Source: a virus. From it: a DNA stretch of 21,601 bases. Position 1 is the stretch's first letter, and the number at the start of each line of letters is the position of its first letter. The translations under genes were made by a program, and so were the position numbers. Shown piece after piece: positions 17,701 through 21,601 of this stretch. The stretch covers positions 1-21,601 of IMG/VR virus record IMGVR_UViG_3300034356_001466. The stretch is one strand, 5' to 3'. Below the pieces are notes generated by a model. That model had not been told where the DNA came from and did not search any database. It was given only the letters and a program-made list of their open reading frames with translations.

Positions 17701-18694
17701 GTACAATAAATTTAAAACAGACCCACTTAAGAAACCTTACGAAGAAAAAGGAGTAGCAGGTAGAATTTTAAGTATGGCTTATGTTGCAACATTTGGACAA
17801 CAGATTGTAACTATAGATAAGATTTTAGATGGCTATGGTCTTTTAGGTGAAGCTGTTGCAAGTATTCCAGGACGTACTAAAAAGTGGTACGAACGTGGTG
17901 CAAGCTTAGGTGATGTTGGAGAAATATTTGATGAACCATACTACGAAATGAGTAGTGATGGTAGCGGATATAGATTGGCCAATCCTGCTATACCTTTCAA
18001 TACAGGTAGAAGTAAGTTTGCAGTAGGATTCAGTAAAGTTATCGGTATGGAAGTAGGTATTAAATCTATGGGTAATACAGGTTATAGACTTGCACAACAA
18101 GTTAAGTTTGTTCCTGTTCCTGGAGTTACTAACCCATATGGCAGACTTAATGAAATTAACAGTAGGATGGATGATATTTGGGATAAGTGGAGACTCAAGA
18201 GTGCTCAGGATATCAAAGCCATTGATGAAGCTGTTACAAGTAAAACTGACCCAACTACAGGAAAAACAGAAATCGTAGTAGACGAACAAGCAATCAAAAA
18301 CATTGGTGGTTTAACTACTATGTCTAAGGAAGACAGAGCAAAGTTTGTAGTAGAGTATGTAAAACTAGCTCAAGAAAAAGATGCTCTACTTGATCCAAAA
18401 ACAGGCTATTCTTTCTTAAGGTCATACGAAGAAAACCTACGTGTGTCACAGCAGCTAGGACAAAAAGAAGCTGCACAGAGAGATAAGTTTCTGAAAAAAG
18501 TAACAGGATATAAGAAGCCTAAGTTTGAGATTGGTCCTAAAGGAAAAGAAACATTGAAAGAAGCAAGTCAGTACAGAAAAATGCTTAAGGAAGAGTTAAA
18601 CACTAACACAAGTTACTATGACTCTATTTACAATGCCAGTCCTGAAGATAGGGAATTGATGGACGAGATAGATAGAAATCTACCACCTGAATAA
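11795..18694 (+). CDS. Giant virion-associated protein with HExxH metallopeptidase-like domain and coiled coils
   Basis: This is a 2299-aa protein. The N-terminus (MSC...IKSP) resembles that of the polymerase (MNACSIKGTP). Residues ~215-345 look like a zincin metallopeptidase: REIIHEAVHAF with H263, E264 and H267, followed by VEEFVSEFLSNP, where E314 or E318 could be the third zinc ligand, a layout seen in phage polyvalent proteins. Long charged helical stretches at about 470-640 and 940-1180 predict coiled coils. The C-terminal region has KWNPMRVVKN (~1570) and hydrophobic or amphipathic segments near 1910-1955 (MYLLNYYIVN, WAQYLIAQLALGMF), weakly reminiscent of large polyvalent protein-associated domains. 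The end is highly charged. Position next to the polymerase and nuclease-like giants suggests a third cargo protein, perhaps for ejection, membrane passage or protein processing. The peptidase activity is inferred from the motif only. No cysteine was found beyond C3. Confidence 0.8.
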   Translation: MSCIAKIKSPVSGKSINSPAYYQLTSFFSQAEGKKVYEAMTTDTFKANFGFDWTKPHIGASTRVNYAGEPKIREINQHLKLGMSEEELQAAEQIEEIGVLGYLGETFSSPKALENIGLEIQLNPKFDMINYEVISVGNRFQLSVKPKVGEKKQYPISREILEKFKFPQFVIDSVQDFNNATFKELIDNLASNSELEPFQQEMLKKLSPLMSKNPTLKLALFDDLNVTDEYQRSFYDPKTNTVYIAKSTHTPTDNKFLAREIIHEAVHAFTISILNNPRNAQEVQFVQEMEQYFQKYRSINPELQSYYGLKNVEEFVSEFLSNPYFREQLQVAEAQKEASAGIIERMWNSIKGFLNRYIFGDMGSTMFDQVQETLDDYFDYLMTLQDYPESPSEHQVRFSQPFQNREQKPTIYSKLTDFYEYIDSNVDSTIWNQLSQNLTDIGGKETIELRAISRLQDTFGKISTSDITGSLIASGQFAVELRQFTSKLEEDLEILTRATSYYRPDVLLKKYNSAIAIAQSIREQIEGFQNNLVDQLTFATFSDYETKQLVEVAQKRLDLQKEVANIEDYREIIDDELKKAKAAVDAIEDRARRAMLDPVAEVASRLFTKIAEDMKSPEHPLRKELADLLEKKAYYEKVGNKKLLLDVDKQIVDVKKALAFAPTPENIRALLNSSMDQSMANENMFTRYLNVGGFSGVPIVDIVNAFINAHTTDATNDNLEKDTKIREIEERVAARNRKKGIGRNVLQSVKGQFTVKTSSLKDKFEGFFRVVPIKYYDKKGNVKIVTQKVYNTPMKEAEFQNDLGDLQHALYKARRTGEADKIEAAEKALQTFLDDYSQRQFADDYYEAEKLLSDDAREARQELLNEIENYSSVFGDEDLDVLRTNSVRGSKSENDPTMREIRAAKRRAYVRLGSIYNEDGTEKPIGSKERNIAESIVAYNKARKELDVVEFVIGEETLNKFNQIKDQFVRRISELKSQVSSLQDTLDAAVIANDLSQAEAIQNLIFNKKVELEAEIKKQSDWLDANSRVEILPEFFEKQQNLSDQIKNILLKYGENPEVTEKYQRLFSAVKGFRDQDGTIQGSLVAEGLTKTIKDIEQSIEDLKKQIKKDSNISDADQNALKALFSELYNLQSKVNTPYYTETVETIKHKLEADLTAEQKTDIFNQANKEADAFMSNGNLLTLNQLRLLSSENFQPEEYFVGRNAEDFESQESDKEAIVSMFKEILLRKYLNEQLRGTDWYKNNHVAITYEVKTGNMIVFFDGTSKPEMREVTEMRPIYIWRKTIPNNQKYIKRDSPSFDWATPRIRTEYKNPNYKFLGQARPRTDGKDSKYVNEEYTKLSDEEKGIMNDILAIYEDDQRSMPVSQRLKGYVMPNVSKESKEETLDYFRPFYKLYSAIRSLKVAFKENVVGQGDEEIEVDIREAQKKISRKTNVRLIKTRFKEPLEEGASTDNILGALHAYSMYAAEFKGLQKALPTVFAIRDTYAAKGKEARAKNPQDAATVWQKFKRASGKLVDSVVGGDESQKELILTQIDDQIARFFYGASLKTGNNAVSRVIERLVNHMTNTFQKYVLKWNPMRVVKNITSNILNAVGNTSKFGLSKKDMLAGVAKAAYHRAEIIGIEQGMTKMTPYVAKLIYFRAIPLADPTDLYRTINSGFVTRYLNGDNYNAQIFSSNEAISTMGIYEAFMAKTYVPYEGPNAAPGTKIKLQDAYDYINGKLVPKEGVFGINRSKLNELVAERNDFIISYLQTNGVDNYDKLSTVKKVELGKQLAAKFDTRIKAEEAFISSRVDKLKEVEREMRDKIFQLYTATQGNYTRRGRSYYQSVVWLKALMSMKAWLFPQASNMYGGKKFSITTGRMDQGMYSTFLGAVRRKALGVRRQGMSLAMDYQFTEREKEATQRVGWNMANASVMYLLNYYIVNSAMQALRGAGEDDDYSDWAQYLIAQLALGMFDENAGSLNPIFAPAIQYNKFKTDPLKKPYEEKGVAGRILSMAYVATFGQQIVTIDKILDGYGLLGEAVASIPGRTKKWYERGASLGDVGEIFDEPYYEMSSDGSGYRLANPAIPFNTGRSKFAVGFSKVIGMEVGIKSMGNTGYRLAQQVKFVPVPGVTNPYGRLNEINSRMDDIWDKWRLKSAQDIKAIDEAVTSKTDPTTGKTEIVVDEQAIKNIGGLTTMSKEDRAKFVVEYVKLAQEKDALLDPKTGYSFLRSYEENLRVSQQLGQKEAAQRDKFLKKVTGYKKPKFEIGPKGKETLKEASQYRKMLKEELNTNTSYYDSIYNASPEDRELMDEIDRNLPPE

Positions 18695-18699
18695 ATGAC

Positions 18700-18729
18700 T
18701 TGACAAAACTAGAATTAAAAGTAACTTTG
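18700..18729 (+). promoter_or_regulatory. Putative Bacteroidota-type promoter for the structural/lysis genes
   Basis: TTG at 18700-18702 (within TTGACA) is followed after exactly 19 nt by TAACTTTG at 18722-18729, matching TAnnTTTG. Spacing and elements equal those at 11761-11790. It sits in the largest gap of the window (73 nt), and the predicted start near 18735 leaves a leader of about 32 nt before the ATG at 18768. This is the likely host-RNA-polymerase promoter for the small structural protein, fibre and lysis genes downstream. Confidence 0.6.
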
Positions 18730-18736
18730 TAATACG

Positions 18737-18748
18737 AGCCACAAGGCT
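18737..18748 (+). promoter_or_regulatory. Short hairpin in the 5' leader
   Basis: AGCC and GGCT pair around an ACAA loop (4-bp perfect stem) right at the predicted 5' end of the transcript from the promoter just upstream. A hairpin at the 5' end could stabilise the mRNA. It is short, and there is no T-run after it, so it is not a terminator. Chance is a real alternative. Confidence 0.25.
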
Positions 18749-18767
18749 GGGATAAAACCGATATACT

Positions 18768-19079
18768 ATGAGCGTAAATGCAGAACAACTATTTAACGAG
18801 CAGTCTAAAAAGTTAAGACAGATTGCCGCAAGTACAGGTCTAATGGCAGGAGCTGGAGGCTTTGTACGTTACACAACAGGAACTGTAAACGATGTACAGT
18901 TTACTGCAATTGTACCACAAGAAGACACAGTCTTTACTTCATTTAAAGTTAATGGAGTAGAACGCTTAACTGCTAATGGTATGAGTGGAGTTACCTTCAA
19001 ACAGTTTGCTTACCTTCCAGGTGGCGGAATTATTACAGGATTTGCTATCTCTTCAGGTAGTATAATTGCTTATAAGTAA
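18768..19079 (+). CDS. Small beta-rich structural protein, probable virion component
   Basis: This 103-aa protein has a short helical N-terminus (to about residue 25) and then alternating hydrophobic strands rich in Gly, Thr and Val. The last part (FAYLPGGGIITGFAISSGSIIAYK) resembles the ending of small structural proteins I associate with Bacteroidota phages; the match is from memory and no function is known to me. It is the first gene after the promoter at 18700 and its TAA overlaps the ATG of the fibre-like gene by one base, so the two are probably translated in a coupled way. No signal peptide, membrane segment or cysteine is present. No Shine-Dalgarno is seen before the ATG; the start is chosen because nothing longer fits behind the promoter. 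Confidence 0.65.
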   Translation: MSVNAEQLFNEQSKKLRQIAASTGLMAGAGGFVRYTTGTVNDVQFTAIVPQEDTVFTSFKVNGVERLTANGMSGVTFKQFAYLPGGGIITGFAISSGSIIAYK

Positions 19080-20713
19080 TGATTGGGATTGGTATAGGGG
19101 TAGGTAGAAGTGGTATAGTAAATCAACTTCCTTTTAGATTTACAGTAAATACGAACAATACCTCAGCAGGTAGTAGTACAAGTACGCAGTTTAAGTTACC
19201 CTTAGTTTCTTCAGGAACACTAAACGCTGTAGTAGATTGGGGAGATGGAACTTCTAGTACTATTACTACCTGGAACCAAGCAGAAGTAACACATACCTAC
19301 GCTACTGCAGGTGTATACGATATTAAAATTACGGGAGTACTTAGAGGATGGCAGTTTAATAATGGAGGTGATAGGTTAAAAATACTTGATATTATCAATT
19401 GGGGTAGTTTAAATATTAGTGTTGATGCGGGATTTGCGGGTTGTACAAATTTAACCGCAAGTGCAACAGATGCTCCTACTATTACAACTACAAGTTTGGC
19501 TACTTATTTTAGAAGTTGTAACAACTTTAATTCGGCAATCGGCTCTTGGAACGTATCAAATGTTCTTAATTTTAATGAAATGTTTTATATAAGCGGATTT
19601 AACAATGGAAATTCTGCGGATATAAATAATTGGACTATCAGAACAACGGGGTCGGTTTCAATGTCTCAAATGTTTAGACAATGTCCATTTAATCAACCAA
19701 TTGGAAATTGGAATACGAGTGCAGTTACTATTATGAACAATATGTTTCACGAAAATAGTTTTAATAGAGACATTAGCAATTGGAATGTAGGAAACGTAAC
19801 AACTATGAATAGGATGTTTTTTGGCAACTATTTTTTCAATCAAGATATTGGTTCTTGGAATACGGGTGCAGTTACTAATATGGGAGAAATGTTTCAAAAT
19901 GCGTCTTCATTTAATCAAAACATAGGAGCATGGAACGTGTCTAATGTAACAACATTTTCATCAATGTTTAATGGGGCAACCGCATTTAATAATGGAGGCT
20001 CAGCAGATATAAATAATTGGACAATTAGAACGGCAAGTGCGGTAAGTATGAGTAGTATGTTTAGGAGTTGTACCTTCAATCAAAACATTTCAAGTTGGAA
20101 CACAAGTGCAGTCACGAATATGTCGGCTATGTTTTCATTAAATGGTGCATTCAACCAACCAATTGGCTCATGGAATACAAGTGCGGTAACTGACATGAAT
20201 AATATGTTTTCCACATCCAATTTTAATCAAAACATTGGGGCATGGAATGTTTCAAACGTAACAAGTTTCGGAAATATGTTTGGAGCGAATTATTCATTTA
20301 ACAATGGAGGTTCCTCGGATATTAACAACTGGACAATTAAAAACACGGGTACGGTAAGTATGGTTGGTATGTTTGGAGATAGCACATTTAATCAGCCAAT
20401 AGGAAATTGGAATACAAGTGCGGTAACAAATATGTCATTAATGTTTAGGTTTAATACAACTTTTAATCAAGCTATTGGAAATTGGAATGTATCAAATGTA
20501 ACTAACTTTTCAAGTTTCATGGAAGGCAAATCAGCAGCCAACTATTCCGCAGCCAATCTTAATGCCATTTATAATGGGTGGAGTTCACGGTCTGTACAAC
20601 CTAACTTGAGTATTAGTTTTGGAAGCATAAAGTACACTGCAGAGGCTCAAGCAGGTAAAAATATTTTAGACTTTGCACCAAATAACTGGACAATAGTAGA
20701 CGGAGGTATATAA
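19079..20713 (+). CDS. PKD-like plus DUF285 (BspA-like) repeat protein, putative tail fibre/host-contact protein
   Basis: This 544-aa protein opens with a Gly/Ile-rich tip (MIGIGIGVGRSG). A PKD-like beta-sandwich follows at about 18-90: VVDWGDG (51-57) and HTYATAGVYDI (72-82) are its hallmarks. From about residue 137 to 500 it consists of some 14 tandem units of about 25 residues built on W-N-x-S-x-V-x-x-M-x-x-M-F and F-N-x-x-I-G, the DUF285/BspA-like surface repeat common in Mollicutes and Bacteroidota. There is no signal peptide, sortase motif or membrane anchor, which fits a virion protein rather than a cell-surface one. Its place between a small structural gene and the lysis cassette points to a fibre or receptor-contact role. 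Codon choice in the repeat part (more GCG, ACG and TCG) looks unlike the flanking genes, suggesting acquisition. Start and stop overlap both neighbours by one base. Confidence 0.7.
   Translation: MIGIGIGVGRSGIVNQLPFRFTVNTNNTSAGSSTSTQFKLPLVSSGTLNAVVDWGDGTSSTITTWNQAEVTHTYATAGVYDIKITGVLRGWQFNNGGDRLKILDIINWGSLNISVDAGFAGCTNLTASATDAPTITTTSLATYFRSCNNFNSAIGSWNVSNVLNFNEMFYISGFNNGNSADINNWTIRTTGSVSMSQMFRQCPFNQPIGNWNTSAVTIMNNMFHENSFNRDISNWNVGNVTTMNRMFFGNYFFNQDIGSWNTGAVTNMGEMFQNASSFNQNIGAWNVSNVTTFSSMFNGATAFNNGGSADINNWTIRTASAVSMSSMFRSCTFNQNISSWNTSAVTNMSAMFSLNGAFNQPIGSWNTSAVTDMNNMFSTSNFNQNIGAWNVSNVTSFGNMFGANYSFNNGGSSDINNWTIKNTGTVSMVGMFGDSTFNQPIGNWNTSAVTNMSLMFRFNTTFNQAIGNWNVSNVTNFSSFMEGKSAANYSAANLNAIYNGWSSRSVQPNLSISFGSIKYTAEAQAGKNILDFAPNNWTIVDGGI
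19490..20583 (+). repeat. Tandem DUF285/BspA-like coding repeats with a higher-order period
   Basis: About 14 diverged units of roughly 72-87 nt encode the W...MF...FN...I.. module; the first clear Trp unit starts at 19547. A longer module recurs: an FNNGxSxDINN segment followed by a WTI...VSM unit lies at about 19601, 19988 and 20300 (spacings about 387 and 312 nt), each followed by two or three plain WNT/WNV units. The array therefore looks grown by duplication of blocks of four to five units. Repeats of this family have been described at DNA level as palindromic amphipathic repeat coding elements. Confidence 0.75.
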
Positions 20714-21084
20714 TGAGCGAAATAAAATTCCCAACACAGAGAACATACTTTATCACCTATACTGATACGAGTATTTTTAATTATGGTTATATTGATCCAG
20801 ACCAACAAATGACAAGCGGTCAACCTGAACTATATCAAACGACAGATGAGCAGGCTTGGATAGTACAATTACAAACTGTATTTAATCTTGCTTATCCTAT
20901 TTTGCCTTATGGTAAGGTATGGGGTTATCAGTATGCTACAGAACAAGCAGGCCAAGAAGCACTACAAGAAATTGCAATTGAGTTTTCTAAGACTCGGTTA
21001 AACTCTTTAAGTAACTTTTGGTACATTATTTTTGAAGATGGTATGCAAACAACACTTGGTAATCCTTCTATAGTAAATCTATAA
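20713..21084 (+). CDS. Hypothetical protein downstream of the fibre gene
   Basis: I do not recognise this 123-aa protein. It is rich in Tyr, Gln and Thr, has no cysteine, signal peptide or membrane segment, and looks mixed alpha/beta: strands around YFITYTDTSIFNYGYI, a helix around 45-60, another around 78-95, and a strand WYIIFEDG near 102-109. Its ATG overlaps the TAA of the fibre-like gene by one base (TAATG), so coupled translation is likely. Small proteins encoded right behind phage fibres are often fibre chaperones or fibre-tip adaptors; that role is a guess from position only. The holin-like gene begins 6 nt after its stop. Confidence 0.6.
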   Translation: MSEIKFPTQRTYFITYTDTSIFNYGYIDPDQQMTSGQPELYQTTDEQAWIVQLQTVFNLAYPILPYGKVWGYQYATEQAGQEALQEIAIEFSKTRLNSLSNFWYIIFEDGMQTTLGNPSIVNL

Positions 21085-21090
21085 TAACTA

Positions 21091-21510
21091 ATGAAAACAT
21101 CAGCACTACTATACACAGGTACAACTCTCTTAGCTTTCTTAGGAACTTACTTCCTTAATCTAGGAGCAGATAATGCTGAGCAGTACTTAGCTGTAGTTGC
21201 TGTTGTGTTTATAGATGGATTCTTTGGGGTATGGGCAGGAACTAAGATGGAAGGCTTTAAAACGAATAAGGCTCTTAGCGTGCTTAAAACTTTGATGGTG
21301 TGGGTATTTATGCTTACAGGTATCTTAATGATTGAGAAGGGCTTTGAAGGTACCTTTTGGTTAAGTGAGACTATCTGTGCTCCCTTCATTCTCTTTCAGC
21401 TTACTAGTGCACTAAAGAACGCAGCCAGGGCAGGACTCATTAAGAATGAGTTACTACAGTTAATCTTAGATAAAATAGACCAACACAAAGTAAATGAAAA
21501 ACAAAATTGA
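21091..21510 (+). CDS. Holin-like membrane protein
   Basis: This 139-aa protein has three to four predicted membrane segments: about 7-24, 31-50 (YLAVVAVVFIDGFFGVWAG), 62-82 (LKTLMVWVFMLTGILMI) and 88-107, followed by a charged, soluble C-terminal helix. The Asp-Gly...Gly in the second segment, followed by a basic loop (GFKTNKA), fits the phage holin 4 (TcdE/phi-CP51 type) layout, whose members oligomerise in the inner membrane to time lysis. Its length is usual for that family. It has one Cys (in ETICAPF). Its last 17 bases overlap the start of a gene for a membrane-anchored protein, as expected in a lysis cassette. It could instead be another small membrane protein, but size, topology and context favour a holin. 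Confidence 0.7.
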   Translation: MKTSALLYTGTTLLAFLGTYFLNLGADNAEQYLAVVAVVFIDGFFGVWAGTKMEGFKTNKALSVLKTLMVWVFMLTGILMIEKGFEGTFWLSETICAPFILFQLTSALKNAARAGLIKNELLQLILDKIDQHKVNEKQN

Positions 21511-21601
21511 AGCTATCATAATAGGGCTACTGCTAATAACAGTAGCCTTCTTGTTATGGGAAAGGCAATCCCTAAATAGCGGAAGCGAAGAAAAGTTTAT
21601 G
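21494..21601 (+). CDS. N-terminal membrane-anchored protein, possible i-spanin/lysis accessory (3' partial)
   Basis: An ATG at 21494, inside the end of the holin-like gene (17-nt overlap, different frame), opens a frame that runs off the right edge after 36 codons. It starts MKNK, followed by one strongly hydrophobic helix (IIIGLLLITVAFLLW) and then a polar stretch (ERQSLNSGSEEKF). A short positive N-terminus, a single anchor and a charged periplasmic portion directly after a holin is the pattern of an inner-membrane spanin (Rz-like) or a signal-anchor lysis protein. The visible part is too short to decide. Confidence 0.5.
   Translation, partial: MKNKIEAIIIGLLLITVAFLLWERQSLNSGSEEKFM
21523..21549 (+). 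terminator. Hairpin resembling a weak intrinsic terminator or attenuator
   Basis: GGCTACTG (21525-21532) and CAGTAGCC (21540-21547) form a perfect 8-bp stem around a 7-nt loop; one G-T and one A-T pair extend it to 10. A T-rich but broken stretch (TTCTTGTT) follows. It lies 13 nt after the holin stop and inside the next reading frame, over the codons for its membrane helix, so it could reduce rather than end downstream transcription, or shape translation. It may also be a chance product of the coding sequence. Confidence 0.35.

Noticed and set aside
17906-18289. Minus-strand ORF of 127 codons
   Set aside because: It is antisense to the third giant gene, with Cys-, Ser- and Ile-rich low-quality sequence typical of a shadow frame. 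Its many Cys contrast with the depleted sense strand.
18730-18751. T7-promoter-like start TAATACGA just after the second promoter
   Set aside because: Only the first eight bases match; the region next to the start site does not, and no T7-type single-subunit polymerase is encoded here. The multisubunit-like polymerase would not use this motif.
21508-21579. Readthrough of the holin TGA giving about 22 extra residues to a TAG
   Set aside because: The extension has no membrane or recognisable character and overlaps the better-supported anchored-protein frame.
2-21601. Stop codon reassignment (TAG to Gln or TGA to Trp), known in some crAss-like phages
   Set aside because: Every gene reads through without in-frame TAG or TGA under the standard code, and one gene ends in TGA, so nothing here calls for recoding.

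Overview
The window is a fragment of an AT-rich, tailed double-stranded DNA phage of Bacteroidota, most likely a crAss-like phage (Crassvirales) or a close relative with an aquatic or flavobacterial host. This rests on three points. A giant protein carries the SGGDYDIDK active-site loop of the crAss-type virion RNA polymerase. It lies between two other giant proteins of the kind that crAss-like phages package in the virion. The two non-trivial gaps between genes each hold a Bacteroidota-type promoter (TTG, 19 bases, TAnnTTTG). All genes lie on the + strand and the coding is nearly gapless. The standard code suffices: stops are TAA six times and TGA once, and no in-frame TAG interrupts an ORF. 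There is no gene-free stretch over 300 bases, and I saw no tRNA, rRNA, CRISPR array, transposase or integrase.

Region 1 (2-18694) holds three giant genes. The first is open at the left edge (at least 1419 residues in the window) and ends in a RecB/Cas4-type PD-(D/E)XK nuclease-like domain. The second (2498 residues) is the single-chain DNA-dependent RNA polymerase, with a C-terminal ASCH/PUA-like domain. The third (2299 residues) has an N-terminal HExxH metallopeptidase-like domain, long coiled coils and a hydrophobic C-terminal region. They are best read as virion cargo ejected into the cell to start early transcription. Reading all three translations by eye, I found only four cysteines in about 6,200 residues, and all four are at the protein ends.

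Region 2 (18695-21084) follows a strong host-type promoter. It holds a small beta-rich structural protein, a 544-residue PKD plus DUF285 (BspA-like) repeat protein that is a likely fibre or host-contact protein, and a 123-residue unknown. The first two junctions are one-base TAATG overlaps, which suggests translational coupling.

Region 3 (21091-end) starts a lysis cassette: a holin-like membrane protein overlaps by 17 bases a gene with an N-terminal membrane anchor (possible spanin) that runs off the right edge. A perfect 8-bp hairpin lies just inside that second gene.

The most unusual signals are the cysteine-free giants with cysteines only at facing ends, a C5 run just before the first giant gene's stop that could fuse it to the polymerase by a -1 shift, a clamp-binding-like motif in the nuclease protein, the ASCH-like domain on the polymerase, and the nested repeats of the fibre gene.
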